Shown here: one piece after another, positions 24,707 to 34,490 of the stretch
Layout: every line of letters starts with the position of its first letter
Position numbering within the stretch: the first letter of the stretch is position 1
Assembly: GCF_003434055.1 (NCBI RefSeq)
Contig: NZ_QVEX01000001.1
Location: forward strand, 186,001-250,000
DNA: 64,000 nucleotides
Direction: 5' to 3'
Source of the DNA: Enterocloster aldenensis
GTDB taxonomy: Bacteria > Bacillota > Clostridia > Lachnospirales > Lachnospiraceae
Notes under the pieces: generated by a model
The model's input: only the letters and a program-made list of their open reading frames with translations
The model's database searches: none
Told to the model about the DNA's origin: nothing
Made by a program: the position numbers and the translations under genes

Positions 24707-25729
24707 TCATAATTTACTGTTTCTTGTTTTCTTTTTAGCTTCCTTCTCAAGCGATTTGATGCTTCCAAGATAAGCTTCTTCTACTGGTGCAATCGTAATC
24801 TCCTGATACTTTCTGTATTCTTCTGTCGCTTTCGTAATCGCCTGCTTATGGCTCACTTTACCAGAACCCACAAGAAGCTGACGATTTCCGGATGAAAGAA
24901 TGGAATCCAACTGTTCAACATAGTCATTCATGTACATTGGCTTATGCTCAATCGCATTGATTTCAGCCAAATCAAAATAACCGGAAACAAGGTTGTTCAG
25001 AACTTTAAGTTCTGCTTCCGAGAGATAATTCTTTGCAATACTGATATCCTTCAATGCCGGTAGCTCCCCTGCAAAAGAGGTAAGCCCCATGAATGGCTTT
25101 TCTGCATCAGCTCTCTCGTAGATAACTTCTGCTGCTGTATGTCCATGAGCAGCAAAATGCAGCTTGTTCTGAACGATTTTGAAGAACCGGATAGAATCTT
25201 CACTATTAGGATTGTAATCTACACTGGTAGCATACAAATCAAGCACCTGGCGATAAAGGACTTTCTCTGACGAACGAATATCCCTGATGCGGTCAAGTAA
25301 TTCTTTCCAGTAACTACCTCCGCCATTTCCTTTGAGGCGTTCATCATCCATGGTAAAGCCCTTTATCATGTATTCTTTTAATCGCTCTGTTGCCCACTTT
25401 CTAAATTTTGTAGCTACAGATGATTTGATTCTATATCCAAGGGAAATTATCATATCAAGGTTATAAAATGGCAGTTCTCTTGCTACCTGTCTATTTCCCT
25501 CTAATCGAACCTGTCGGAATTTCCGACAGGTTGATTCTTCATCCAATTCTTCCTCATCGTAAATGTTCTTAATATGCTCTACAACATTTGTACGAGAGGA
25601 CTGGAACAATTCTGCCATCTGCTGTTGCGTAAGCCAAACCGTTTCATCTTCCATTCGCACATCAATATGCGTCAGTCCATCATCTGTTTGATAAATAATC
25701 ACTTCGCCTTTATTATCTGTTGAATCCAT
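24707..25729 (-). CDS. rhuM: RhuM family protein
   Basis: 340 residues of the Virulence_RhuM family: EDETVWLTQQQMAELFQSSR, CRKFRQVRLEGNRQVARELP, FYNLDMIISLGYRIKSSVAT. The N-terminus resembles a DNA-binding Bro/KilA-like fold. First named from Salmonella SPI-3, RhuM genes are very often found in type I restriction loci, as here. Exact activity unknown. TAGGAGGTAGCA precedes ATG 25729. Confidence 0.88.
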   Translation of the reverse strand: MDSTDNKGEVIIYQTDDGLTHIDVRMEDETVWLTQQQMAELFQSSRTNVVEHIKNIYDEEELDEESTCRKFRQVRLEGNRQVARELPFYNLDMIISLGYRIKSSVATKFRKWATERLKEYMIKGFTMDDERLKGNGGGSYWKELLDRIRDIRSSEKVLYRQVLDLYATSVDYNPNSEDSIRFFKIVQNKLHFAAHGHTAAEVIYERADAEKPFMGLTSFAGELPALKDISIAKNYLSEAELKVLNNLVSGYFDLAEINAIEHKPMYMNDYVEQLDSILSSGNRQLLVGSGKVSHKQAITKATEEYRKYQEITIAPVEEAYLGSIKSLEKEAKKKTRNSKL

Positions 25730-25761
25730 TGCTACCTCCTATTGATGTGTGTGAAACTTAA

Positions 25762-27510
25762 TTAATCGGCAGTCCATCTAGCCTCGAAATCTTCCGCACT
25801 GAGCTTCAAATTCTTATTCAAGTTATCCAAAATATCCTTTCCACCTGGCACCATCTTGAAAGTAGCCAGTTGGTTTCTAATAGCATTTCTGATATCTTTC
25901 AATGAACCTTTAGCCTTAATCCAGTTCTGTGGACTAAAAATTCTATTATTATCCGTTGCCTCTGTAGAAGCATTTTCAAATGCCATATTAAGGCAGCTTC
26001 CTGCCATATCAACAACAGTGTCTTCTATTCCGTTATCCTTCAAAAGCTTAAGGACTTTTGCTGGATCAGGCACGCCTTCAGCCATCTTGTTAACTTCACT
26101 TACAATAGCTGAAATAGCATACAAATGATGATGTGGTGCGTAGGACTTCATAGCTAAGAGTGATTCGTTCAATCCCATAGGATTATCACTTGTCCATTTC
26201 TGAATGACAGCTTTGTATAGCTCATTTAATGCCTGCATCTTCTCTGGTGCATAGTCTTTATAGAACAATTGATTGAAATACTTATCAAATATTTTCGTCT
26301 CACTATAAGAGATTGTAGGTCTTTGAGAATGCCACGCAATTAACTGTTTGCCCAAATCAGTCAAGTTGACTATGTGATTCGTATTATATTTTGCTGGATC
26401 AGCAGTTTCTCCTCGTTTGGTTACGAAATATCCGTCCGTATAGCACTGCTCATACGCTTTCTTCATCAGCAATACTGCTTTATCATTGCTTCTCAAGTCT
26501 CTTGCTTTTACTGCGCTTTGAGAGTTTGTGCAGTTACTGATTCTATCTGCATTTTCAGAATCTGAAATCTCATAGAAACGGAACATAATGTATCCATCGT
26601 TATTATTTCTCACAGATTCGCTACAGCTATAAATTGTACTTAATGACTGGCATCCATTTACAACATTCAATTCTTTGACGCTTAGGATATCCTTGTCGAT
26701 ATTTATTTTGGAACATATTGCTGTTATACCATTATGTAGGAAAAAGAAATCCTTTGCATCGTTCTTTAATGTTTTAGCAATGCCCTTATTAACCTTGTTG
26801 CTTGTTCCAAGTGATTGGCGCACATTTTTTCTAAATAGGCTTCCGTCTTTTATGCCTGGAATCTTGATACATTCTTTTAATGGCAAAGCAACAATTACCG
26901 CTTTTGTTCCGCTCAAATCCAGTTCCATATATTTCCCATTTTCCACCTTGAATTCATGGTTAATATAAGGACGATTCCGATTGATTGCTTCATCATACTT
27001 AAACTTTAGCGAGTCATTATCAACCAGCACAAGGTTTGCACTCAGGTTATCGCTCTCTGCCAATTCTTTCTGAAATGCTGCCAAGTCTTTTTTCGCATCT
27101 TCAGTCAGTTCTGATGTCGTAATCAATTCAAAACAGATTTCATAATCATCTTCCATCGCTGCAGCCAGTTCATTTATCTTAACCTTCAGCTTTTCATTTG
27201 CTGCATCTTGCAATTTCTGCAAATCTTTTATCTGTACCCATGAAGAAAGCACCTCTCTCAATGGTTCCGCATTAACGGTATCCCCAGAATAAAATTTTCC
27301 CTGGATAATGTAGATCATCGAAGATTGATTATCGATGTATACTGCATCAATCTGTTTATCTCCGGCCCCATCTGTAATGCAGTCCTTCGCCTCAATCGTA
27401 TCCAAATTATGAATATTTCTGAGATACCAAGCAACAAATCTCTGTCCATCATTCGGATAGTTCTGAACATAATAATCTTTCTTGATGTCTTCTAATATTT
27501 TTTGATACAT
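25762..27510 (-). CDS. AIPR family (abortive infection) protein
   Basis: 582 residues. The N-terminal part has a restriction-endonuclease-like core DGAGDKQIDAVYIDN...IYIIQGKFYS (D...QxK), followed by the AIPR domain with FFFLHNGITAICSKINIDKD and NVVNGCQSLSTIYSC. AIPR proteins give abortive-infection phage resistance. AGGGAG precedes ATG 27510; the frame extends to 27540 without support. It is cotranscribed with hsdR upstream and rhuM downstream. Confidence 0.85.
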   Translation of the reverse strand: MYQKILEDIKKDYYVQNYPNDGQRFVAWYLRNIHNLDTIEAKDCITDGAGDKQIDAVYIDNQSSMIYIIQGKFYSGDTVNAEPLREVLSSWVQIKDLQKLQDAANEKLKVKINELAAAMEDDYEICFELITTSELTEDAKKDLAAFQKELAESDNLSANLVLVDNDSLKFKYDEAINRNRPYINHEFKVENGKYMELDLSGTKAVIVALPLKECIKIPGIKDGSLFRKNVRQSLGTSNKVNKGIAKTLKNDAKDFFFLHNGITAICSKINIDKDILSVKELNVVNGCQSLSTIYSCSESVRNNNDGYIMFRFYEISDSENADRISNCTNSQSAVKARDLRSNDKAVLLMKKAYEQCYTDGYFVTKRGETADPAKYNTNHIVNLTDLGKQLIAWHSQRPTISYSETKIFDKYFNQLFYKDYAPEKMQALNELYKAVIQKWTSDNPMGLNESLLAMKSYAPHHHLYAISAIVSEVNKMAEGVPDPAKVLKLLKDNGIEDTVVDMAGSCLNMAFENASTEATDNNRIFSPQNWIKAKGSLKDIRNAIRNQLATFKMVPGGKDILDNLNKNLKLSAEDFEARWTAD

Positions 27511-27567
27511 ACTAATGCTCCCTTCATGTTGCACAATCACTGATAGTCAAAGACCATACAACTTTTA

Positions 27568-30500
27568 TTATTTATCTTTTCCGTATGAAGTTGGGTCTTC
27601 CGCCACCATCGCAAGTGTCGGCTTAATATCATCATACCGAACAATCTTTTTCTTCAATTTTTGATAAAGCACTTCTCCAATAGTAGACATTACTTGCTTC
27701 ATCATGTCTGGGTCAGAGAACATTTTTACAAAGAAATCATCGTTCTGCTCATATCTGCTTGCAGCCATTTCTGGGAAATCTTTTTCGAACAACAGCATGA
27801 AAGTTTTGAAGTCATTATTCTTTGCATAGCTCTTCCATTTTTCTTGCGTTGCATAATCATTCTCAATCTGCAACAGCACTTTATCCATCTCAGTGAAGTT
27901 GGTTCCATACTTCTCGTTAATCTTGTCAATGATGATTGTCAGTGGGTCTTTCTTCTTTTCTTTTCTGCCAGACTCTCCGGTAATAGGTCTGAACCCTTCA
28001 TCAGTAGGATTTAATTCAATACCGCCTTCAAAATCTTTTTCCAGTCGATAGTATTCAAGAAGTACTTTGTCATCCACATCAATGCTTACGCCTTGTCCTT
28101 TAGGCAACTGCATATATAGGAATTTAGCGTAGACACTAAACTTATGAATGTCCTTATCAAATAGCCTGCACACCTGCGTTATGAAAGCATATATTCTGTT
28201 GAAACGAGCAAGTGTTGATTTAAACAAATCTTTTCGTTCATCTTCCAATGCATTGAAACGGTCAATTGCAGGCTGTATCTGGCTCTGTAGCTTTCCTAAA
28301 TCGCCTGCATTCTGATTATTGTTTGAGAAGAATACATCGGCAAACTTTGAGATTTCCATTTCTTGATACACATGAAATTCATCAAGTGTATTCTTCAAAT
28401 CGTATACCACATTTGGATTAGTCTCTTGCTCCAGAACTGTTTCTTCATAGTATGGCTCAAAAGATTTCTGTATATCTTCTGCTGAATTAACAAAGTCGAG
28501 AACAAACGTATCCTGCTTTCCACGCATGGTGCGGTTTAATCTGGAAAGCGTCTGTACTGCCTTAACACCAGATAACTTCTTATCCACAAACATTGTATGA
28601 AGCAAAGGTTCATCAAAGCCAGTCTGATATTTTTCTGCAACAATCAGCATACCGAATTCATCTGTATGGAACGCTTCCGGCAATGCTTTCTCTTTAATGG
28701 TCTCTCCATTCTTATTCTTGTTCATCTTCTCTTCCGTGAAGGTCTCTCCACCATCTTCTATCTCGCCAGAAAAGGCAACAAGTACATCAAGATCAGAATA
28801 TCCTTTATCGGCTATTTGTCTCTTAAATTCTTGCAAATACCTTACTGCGTGTAAACGAGAAGGGGTAACAATCATTGCTTTTGCTCTGCCACCAATCTTG
28901 TGCTTGGTGACATTCATGAACTGTTCCAACATAACTGTTGTCTTCTGTGAAATATTATGTGGATGCAGCGTTTCAAAATTGCGAATTGCATTTACTCCTG
29001 CAACGGTATCAAGTTCCGGATCATCAGGAATAGACTTCACAATTTTGTAGTACATCTTGTATGTCATGTAGTTTTTCAAAACATCGAGAATGAAACCTTC
29101 CTCGATTGCCTGGCGCATAGAATACACATGGAATGGGTGGTACTTACCATCCTTATCCCGATTGCCAAACATATTCAAAGTCTTGTCCTTTGGTGTGGCA
29201 GTAAACGCAAAGAAAGACATATTCTCATGAGAACCTTGTGATGCTAATTCATCAAGCAATTTATCCTCATCGTCTTTGCGTTTACTCTCATCTTCGTATT
29301 CCATATCAGCATATTCTTCGAGAATCTTCTCAGTATCTGCCAATGCTCTTTTCAGCTTCTTAGCAGCATCACCAGTTTGGGAAGAATGTGCCTCATCTAT
29401 AATAATTGCAAATCGCTTATTGCCAGAGTTCACTTCTTTATAAATAACTGGGAACTTCTGCAATGTGGTTATAATAATCGGAACACCATCGTTGATTGCT
29501 TCTTTCAACTGCTGTGCGTTCTTGTCTATCTTCTTTACAACACCTTCTACATGGTCTAACTGATAAACCGTATTTTGAAGCTGACTGTCCAAAACTCGTC
29601 GGTCTGTAACGATAATAGCGGATTGAAATATTTTCTCGTCATTATCATCATGTAGACCAGATAGTCTATATGCTAACCACGCAATGGAGTTGGACTTACC
29701 AGAACCGGCACTGTGTTGTACCAGATAATTCTTGCCAGCTCCGTTGTCCTTAACATCTGACAGTATTTTTATGACAACATCAAGCTGATGGTAACGAGGG
29801 AATATCATGCGTTCAGACTTGATTTCGCCTGTTTTCTCGTTCTTTTCAACTTGCAAGTGCAGATACTTATGAATGATTTCAAGTAATCTCTCCTTGCAGA
29901 GAACAGATTTCCACAGGTAATCCGTATCGTATCCATCTTCATTAATTGGATTGCCCTGTCCGCCAACATTTCCAGCACCATTACTACCTTGGTTAAATGG
30001 TAGGAAGTAGGTTCTATCTCCTTCAAGCTTTGTTGTCATATAAACACGAGATAGGTCAACAGCAAAATGTACCAGGACACGCTCTTTGAAGGCAAATATA
30101 GCGTCTTTTCCAGCTCTATCGAACTTATACTGTGCAATCGCATTTGCTGTATTCTGTCCGGTAAATTGACACTTTAATTCCATTGAAACAACCGGAATAC
30201 CATTGATAAAAAGCACGATATCTATACTGTTCTCATTGCTCAATGAATAATGCAACTGTCTGGTGCAATGCAGAACATTTGCTTCATACTGTGTAACTGT
30301 AGTTGGATTGATACCAGTTTCCGGCTTCCAGAAAACTGCCTTGAACTTGATACCTCTATCTGTAAATCCCTGACGAAGTACACGAAGCAAGCCAATCATT
30401 TTCACTTCTCTGCAAAAGCGATCAATGATGGTCTTCTCACTGTCAGTGCCGTATATCTTTACATAGCGTTCCCATGCTTTTGGCTGGCTCTCTTTGATAA

Positions 30501-30639
30501 AGGACAGGAGTGTTTCTGTGTCCAGTGCCAGCTTTCTATCGAACTGCTGAGGATTGCCTTTTTCATATCCACCCTGGGTAATCAGATATTCTTCAATATC
30601 CTGTTCAAAGCGTTTTTCTTTCACATCAAAATCTGACAT
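27568..30639 (-). CDS. hsdR: Type I restriction enzyme R subunit
   Basis: 1023 residues. N-terminal nuclease: SIDIVLFINGIPVVSMELKC (D...ExK). Helicase motor: Walker A QHSAGSGKSNS, DEAH box IIIDEAHSSQTG, FAFTATPKDKT, and motif VI TLSRLNRTMRG. It translocates DNA and cleaves unmodified DNA with HsdM2S. GGAGGTGA precedes ATG 30639, and TAATG couples it to the GNAT gene. The insertion in hsdS separates it from the operon promoter. Confidence 0.92.
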   Translation of the reverse strand: MSDFDVKEKRFEQDIEEYLITQGGYEKGNPQQFDRKLALDTETLLSFIKESQPKAWERYVKIYGTDSEKTIIDRFCREVKMIGLLRVLRQGFTDRGIKFKAVFWKPETGINPTTVTQYEANVLHCTRQLHYSLSNENSIDIVLFINGIPVVSMELKCQFTGQNTANAIAQYKFDRAGKDAIFAFKERVLVHFAVDLSRVYMTTKLEGDRTYFLPFNQGSNGAGNVGGQGNPINEDGYDTDYLWKSVLCKERLLEIIHKYLHLQVEKNEKTGEIKSERMIFPRYHQLDVVIKILSDVKDNGAGKNYLVQHSAGSGKSNSIAWLAYRLSGLHDDNDEKIFQSAIIVTDRRVLDSQLQNTVYQLDHVEGVVKKIDKNAQQLKEAINDGVPIIITTLQKFPVIYKEVNSGNKRFAIIIDEAHSSQTGDAAKKLKRALADTEKILEEYADMEYEDESKRKDDEDKLLDELASQGSHENMSFFAFTATPKDKTLNMFGNRDKDGKYHPFHVYSMRQAIEEGFILDVLKNYMTYKMYYKIVKSIPDDPELDTVAGVNAIRNFETLHPHNISQKTTVMLEQFMNVTKHKIGGRAKAMIVTPSRLHAVRYLQEFKRQIADKGYSDLDVLVAFSGEIEDGGETFTEEKMNKNKNGETIKEKALPEAFHTDEFGMLIVAEKYQTGFDEPLLHTMFVDKKLSGVKAVQTLSRLNRTMRGKQDTFVLDFVNSAEDIQKSFEPYYEETVLEQETNPNVVYDLKNTLDEFHVYQEMEISKFADVFFSNNNQNAGDLGKLQSQIQPAIDRFNALEDERKDLFKSTLARFNRIYAFITQVCRLFDKDIHKFSVYAKFLYMQLPKGQGVSIDVDDKVLLEYYRLEKDFEGGIELNPTDEGFRPITGESGRKEKKKDPLTIIIDKINEKYGTNFTEMDKVLLQIENDYATQEKWKSYAKNNDFKTFMLLFEKDFPEMAASRYEQNDDFFVKMFSDPDMMKQVMSTIGEVLYQKLKKKIVRYDDIKPTLAMVAEDPTSYGKDK

Positions 30640-31031
30640 TAGCAATTCACCTCCGTAATTATTTTTCGTATTTCCCCATAATAACAGTCTTTTGGTTCAG
30701 GAAATTCAGTGATGATGAATCCAAACTTTTCATAAAAGTGGTACAATCTTCCCTTATGGTCAGCATCTACCAAGGATAGATTTCCATGAATTAATGTATA
30801 GCCGTTCTCTTTGGTATACTCAATTAGTTTTTTCATCATCAAAGAGCCGTAACCTTTATTGTAATTACGATTTTGTGTATGAATGATATCCCCAATCAAA
30901 ATTGAACGATCTGATTCAATAACACATTGCATTTTAGAAACCATCTTATGCTTCACAAAGCATTGAATCATTAGCAGGCAGTCTGATTTAGACATCTCAA
31001 TTTGTGGCGGTTGTGACTTGAAAAAGAGCAT
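30639..31031 (-). CDS. GNAT family N-acetyltransferase in the hsd operon
   Basis: 130 residues. Acetyl-CoA loop NRNYNKGYGSLMMKKLIEYT and C-terminal HFYEKFGF are the GNAT signatures. It lies three bases after the hsdS stop and overlaps the hsdR start. Such acetyltransferases are not standard restriction subunits; it may modify a small molecule or protein as a linked defence or toxin function. Substrate unknown. Confidence 0.78.
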   Translation of the reverse strand: MLFFKSQPPQIEMSKSDCLLMIQCFVKHKMVSKMQCVIESDRSILIGDIIHTQNRNYNKGYGSLMMKKLIEYTKENGYTLIHGNLSLVDADHKGRLYHFYEKFGFIITEFPEPKDCYYGEIRKIITEVNC

Positions 31032-31034
31032 AAA

Positions 31035-31525
31035 TCACACCTCTTTCTTCCCAGTAACAACTTCATAGATGAGAGATTTTTTATATTCTTGAAGTCTTTC
31101 AATTATTTTCTGTTTCTTGACTATATTCTCATCAAGCAATTTACATTTTGAATTCAAATAGTTTACAATGTCCAGCTGCTCGCTTTGACTTGGATATGGA
31201 ATAATAAAGTTGTTCAATGTCCGTAATGAAACATTTGCTATTGTTGAACCAAGCAGACTTAAATCCATTATTAGTTTTGCTACATTGCTTTGTAAATAGT
31301 AACGCAAATATTCCTTGTTTTCAGATTGGTTGAAGGTAATATATCCAGCACTTTTTCCCAACAATACTTTTTCCCCTTGGTAGAATGATGTTTTTCCATA
31401 AGTAGCTCCGTTGAGGGTTATAAATACTGTATTTTCCGTTAGCAATGGCAATTTGTAATTAGACAATTCTTCATCACTAACCGTATTGGTGCCATCTTTA
31501 AATACCAAAAACTTCTCACCAATAT
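31035..31525 (-). pseudogene. hsdS: hsdS 3' part, cut off by element C
   Basis: Encodes the end of the second target-recognition domain and the C-terminal conserved helices (IIPYPSQSEQLDIVNYLNSK, QKIIERLQEYKKSLIYEVVT). No start or ribosome binding site belongs to it. Joined to 42227-41444 across the shared ATAT it completes a single 424-residue HsdS with codons AAT AAT ATT GGT GAG at the joint. Confidence 0.88.
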
Positions 31526-31567
31526 GACATACTTGTTTGTGAAGAGTTCAGTTGCCTTGAATTTCAC

Positions 31568-31584
31568 ACGGACAGGGACACGAT
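31568..31584. repeat. 17-bp box, inverted copy before the recombinase gene
   Basis: ACGGACAGGGACACGAT is the reverse complement of 38257-38273 with one mismatch. One copy lies at the left end upstream of tnpV, the other at the start region of the recombinase transcript. Operator or recombinase-binding site. Confidence 0.55.
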
Positions 31585-31622
31585 CAACTGGATTCTGAAA
31601 ATTGAATACAGGAGGTCGTCAC

Positions 31623-32012
31623 ATGGAAAAACTACCCAAAAGAATCACGGAGAACGGCATAGATTATGTTCTCGCCGGTGACTACTATATCCCCGCTTTA
31701 CGGCTGACGGAGGAATCCCGCCCTATCGGGCGCTGGGGACGGCTGCACAAAGCCTATCTGGAAGAAGCCCGCCCCGCCCTCTATTTAAGCCTTTTGCTTT
31801 CGGGAAATCTTTGGACGTATCTTGCTGACCTGAACGAACAGGCGCAGGAACGCTTGGAGCTAATTATCATACAGATGAAAGCTGCGGAGGGCGTGACGGA
31901 AGCATTAAAAGCCAGTGACCAGCTTGCATGGGTGCAGCACATGAACAGCATACGGAACCGGGCGGAGGAAATTATCTTATCGGAACTTGTGTACGGAAAG
32001 GAGCCGCTATGA
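31623..32012 (+). CDS. tnpV: Transposon-encoded protein TnpV
   Basis: 129 residues from ATG 31623 (AGGAGG nine bases upstream). TnpV family features: GDYYIPALRLTEESRPIGRW, GRLHKAYLEEARPALY, and AWVQHMNSIRNRAEEIILSE. TnpV was named in Tn4451-like clostridial elements; function unknown, it is not the recombinase. A second TnpV lies at 45054-45398 in element A. Overlaps the next gene by four bases. Confidence 0.88.
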   Translation: MEKLPKRITENGIDYVLAGDYYIPALRLTEESRPIGRWGRLHKAYLEEARPALYLSLLLSGNLWTYLADLNEQAQERLELIIIQMKAAEGVTEALKASDQLAWVQHMNSIRNRAEEIILSELVYGKEPL

Positions 32013-32200
32013 AATACCGCATTGAGCGCATGGAAGGTCAGCATTGCCACTTTGTAAACGGCAGGACGGAGCTTCTCGCCTACTTGGAGCAGGCGCCGGC
32101 GGGGACGGTTACGGACATCCGCAAGGTTTACCAAAACGGCGTCACCGATTCCGTGATGGAAATATATCTGCCATATATCAGGGGCAGGAAATCCTTTTAA
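32009..32200 (+). CDS. Small unrecognised protein coupled to TnpV
   Basis: 63 residues (MKYRIERMEGQHCHFVNGRT onward, ending RGRKSF). The ATG at 32009 overlaps the TnpV stop as ATGA, so translation is coupled. No domain recognised. GGAGCCGCT lies upstream. Confidence 0.6.
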   Translation: MKYRIERMEGQHCHFVNGRTELLAYLEQAPAGTVTDIRKVYQNGVTDSVMEIYLPYIRGRKSF

Positions 32201-32227
32201 CCATAAAATAAAAAATCTTCACATTGA

Positions 32228-32270
32228 AAGCCATTCACCGGTCAATCCGGCGGGTGGCTTTTTTATCGCC
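32228..32270 (+). terminator. Terminator after tnpV operon
   Basis: AAGCCATTCACCGG pairs with GGCGGGTGGCTT around a short loop, followed by TTTTTAT. The stem is imperfect but strong and closes two convergent transcripts. Confidence 0.7.
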
Positions 32271-33117
32271 GCTTCCTGCCGCCGTTCCATGTGGGCGGGA
32301 TAGGGCTGCCCTTCCCCCGCATACTCTGGAACTTCCTTGCGTGTTTGGATTTCCCCAGAATCCCTAAAAAAGAGGTAAATTCCTCAGAGGTTATCTTATC
32401 ATAAGGGATTTCCATCTGGTCGCAGAATACCTGAATAAAGGCTTCTTCTCCGCTGGTTCCTGTCTGGATAAGCTGTGCAAACTTCCTCTGTATCTCCGCT
32501 ACCGTGGGCTGCCGTTCATCGGCGGTTGTGGTGTCGCTTGTGTGCGCCGTCTGGATGTCCTTTACAATCCGGTCAAGGTCTTTGTGGACGATGTGGTTGA
32601 AATAATCGTCACTGTCCACCTGTGCCACTTCAAGGGTACGCATATAAAGGTCATCCTCCCCCGGCGCATAGGTTTCCATGACCGTCTGGCGGGCTGCTTC
32701 TAAGTCCATGTTGAGCTGGTTGACACGCATACCGGCGATGCGGTCAACGATGATAGTAATGTCTGTCAGGAGCCGTGGAAAATCCTCATGGGTGGCAATC
32801 TCGCAGAGCAGCCGGTTGTTGATTCTTCCGCTTTTTAAAAGCTCTATCATGCTGTCGTTTAAGTGCAGCGACTGGACTTCTATGTTCGGGATCTCCTTGT
32901 TTTCCGTCAGCCCCATCAGGTAATCGGCAGACACGCCGTAAAAATCAGCCAGCGTTGCAATGGCAAACGGGCTGATGTCCTTATAACCGTCTCCCTCGTA
33001 TTTTGCAAGGGCAGACCGGGACAGTCCGGTTTCATTTGCAAGCTGCTCTAAGGTCAGGTGCTTGTCTACCACCCTTAAATCCTTTAGCCGTTCCGGTATG
33101 GATAGCTTCACATACAT
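32263..33117 (-). CDS. XRE-family regulator of element C
   Basis: 284 residues from ATG 33117. HTH at about 5-65: ERLKDLRVVDKHLTLEQLAN, ETGLSRSALAKYE, FYGVSADYLMG. A long C-terminal region of about 200 residues is conserved in such elements but of unknown function. AAAGGGG precedes the ATG; the reading frame runs to 33468 without support. It probably controls transfer and recombinase genes; the 17-bp boxes at 31568 and 38257 are candidate operators. Confidence 0.82.
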   Translation of the reverse strand: MYVKLSIPERLKDLRVVDKHLTLEQLANETGLSRSALAKYEGDGYKDISPFAIATLADFYGVSADYLMGLTENKEIPNIEVQSLHLNDSMIELLKSGRINNRLLCEIATHEDFPRLLTDITIIVDRIAGMRVNQLNMDLEAARQTVMETYAPGEDDLYMRTLEVAQVDSDDYFNHIVHKDLDRIVKDIQTAHTSDTTTADERQPTVAEIQRKFAQLIQTGTSGEEAFIQVFCDQMEIPYDKITSEEFTSFLGILGKSKHARKFQSMRGKGSPIPPTWNGGRKRR

Positions 33118-33494
33118 AAAAATCAATCCCCTTTCTTCTTTAAAATCCGCTGATACAAGGATTATACCACGATTTCCATAAGCGTGGAAATATCCGGTTT
33201 CTGCGGATTTTTCCATCGTCTTGGACATACGGGGAAAGCCGCTTTTTTTCGATAAGATGGAGAGGTCAGAAGGAACATTGAAAACAGAATGACCGGCTGC
33301 AAGCGGATATGGCTCTGGGGGAAGTGCCGCCATGACAGGAGCGCACCAACAGGGACGATACGCCGGGAGAGAACCTCCGGGCAGGAACGGCTTGCAGGAA
33401 AACGGCAAATGAAACTGGTTGACACAAAAGGGAATCCGGGAGACGGATGCCCTTTCACACCGGGGCAAAAGCCCCAGAAAGAATGAGGTGCAGA
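33118..33494. other. Intergenic region of element C
   Basis: No gene seen. It holds the divergent control region between the regulator (minus) and the plus-strand transfer operon, with a short GGGGCAAAAGCCCC hairpin near 33464. Confidence 0.4.
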
Positions 33495-33788
33495 ATGAAA
33501 TTAAATATCAAAGAAAAGAAGGCGTTGTATGTGTTTGGCTGCCCCAGCCATAAAAACACGGTGACACGGTTTAAGCTGCTGGTTTCACTGACGGTTGACC
33601 CGGAAGCGAAGCACTGGCTTTTGGGGCTTACACGCAAAATTGAGCAGGAAGCCGGTGAAGAATGGTTCCCCGATTTTTACCGCCACCTCCGCATGGAAAT
33701 GGACGGTTACTTCCGCTGCAAACGCTGCCTGCGGGTCGTGGAAGCCAGCACTGATTATGAGGAGGGAATGTATGAGGAAGCCGTCTAA
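33495..33788 (+). CDS. Element C conserved small protein with CxxC
   Basis: 97 residues (MKLNIKEKKALYVFGCPSHK onward). FRCKRCLRVV provides a CxxC near the C-terminus. No family recognised; similar short genes precede relaxases in Firmicutes elements. GAGGTG precedes the ATG. Overlaps the next gene by 17 bases. Confidence 0.6.
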   Translation: MKLNIKEKKALYVFGCPSHKNTVTRFKLLVSLTVDPEAKHWLLGLTRKIEQEAGEEWFPDFYRHLRMEMDGYFRCKRCLRVVEASTDYEEGMYEEAV

Positions 33789-34077
33789 GTATGAGAAGGA
33801 AACGATTGTGAATTTCAACGAAGCCGAACAGGAAGCCACCATTTATACATTCAATGCGGATTTAAAGCGGCGGCTGGCGGAGTTCTCCCAAAAATATCCG
33901 CTCCTGTGCCGCATGGAAAGAGCCACGCCGGAAGGAAGCGTGACCTATGTTCTGGATAAATCCCGTCTGTCCATCCGGCTGGTGCCGCCATACAGTGAAG
34001 AACGGCGGGCGGCGGCAAGGGCTTATGCAAAGGAACATGGCTTCCAGCCCGTAACAGTAGGAAAGAAAACAGCATGA
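33772..34077 (+). CDS. Element C conserved small protein, relaxase-operon gene
   Basis: 101 residues beginning MRKPSKYEKETIVNFNEAEQ. The middle part (FNADLKRRLAEFSQKYPLLC, SRLSIRLVPPYSEERR) resembles proteins common in phage and integrative elements of Firmicutes, function unknown. GGAGGGAAT before ATG 33772. Overlap with the previous gene implies one transcript. Confidence 0.6.
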   Translation: MRKPSKYEKETIVNFNEAEQEATIYTFNADLKRRLAEFSQKYPLLCRMERATPEGSVTYVLDKSRLSIRLVPPYSEERRAAARAYAKEHGFQPVTVGKKTA

Positions 34078-34220
34078 TTTGGGAGCGTTTTCGGTCAAAA
34101 CAGCGGGTGTGGAACCGGCGTTTTTCCTGCGGGATGATTAGCCGGTATCAGACATCAGGAAAGCCCCGGACGGCGAAAATGCCCGTTCCGGGGGCATTTT
34201 CCGGGCTGTCATGCGGCGGC

Positions 34221-34364
34221 GGGTTAAGGGCGGCAAGCCCTTATCGGGTCAAGGGCGAAGCGCCTTGGCAGGTTGAGGGCGGCAGCCCCATCGGGTCAAG
34301 GGCGAAGCGCCTTGGCGGGTTGAGGGCGGCAAGCCCCATCGGGTCAAGGGTGAAACGCCTTGCC
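34221..34364 (+). repeat. Three tandem ~48-bp GC-rich repeats
   Basis: Units begin at about 34221, 34271 and 34318, each containing GGGCGGCAAGCC, ATCGGGTCAAGGG and GAAGCGCCTTG with small changes. They lie between a small gene and the relaxase gene, just before a hairpin. No spacers, so not CRISPR. Candidate relaxosome-binding or replication repeats. Confidence 0.7.
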
Positions 34365-34370
34365 CAGCTA

Positions 34371-34440
34371 GAGTTGATGCTTGCGTCAACTCGTACTGGG
34401 TATTACCTGACGCAAAATCACTCAGGTTCGGCAGCTTCGC
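34371..34440 (+). other. Candidate oriT of element C
   Basis: GAGTTGA (34371-34377) / TCAACTC (34386-34392) forms a hairpin next to CGTACTGGGTATTACCTGAC. Hairpin plus flanking AT-rich sequence directly upstream of a relaxase gene is the common oriT position. The nick site is not identified. Confidence 0.4.
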
Positions 34441-34490
34441 AGCCCTCCCCCTCACGGGGGAAATCTTCAAACAGGAAGGAGGATGCAAAC

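Noticed and set aside
33118..33468. N-terminal extension of the element C regulator
   Set aside because: The extra 117 residues have no start signal and no HTH-related sequence; ATG 33117 has AAAGGGG and opens a normal regulator.
34221..34364. 48-bp repeats as CRISPR
   Set aside because: Directly adjoining units with no spacers and no cas genes.
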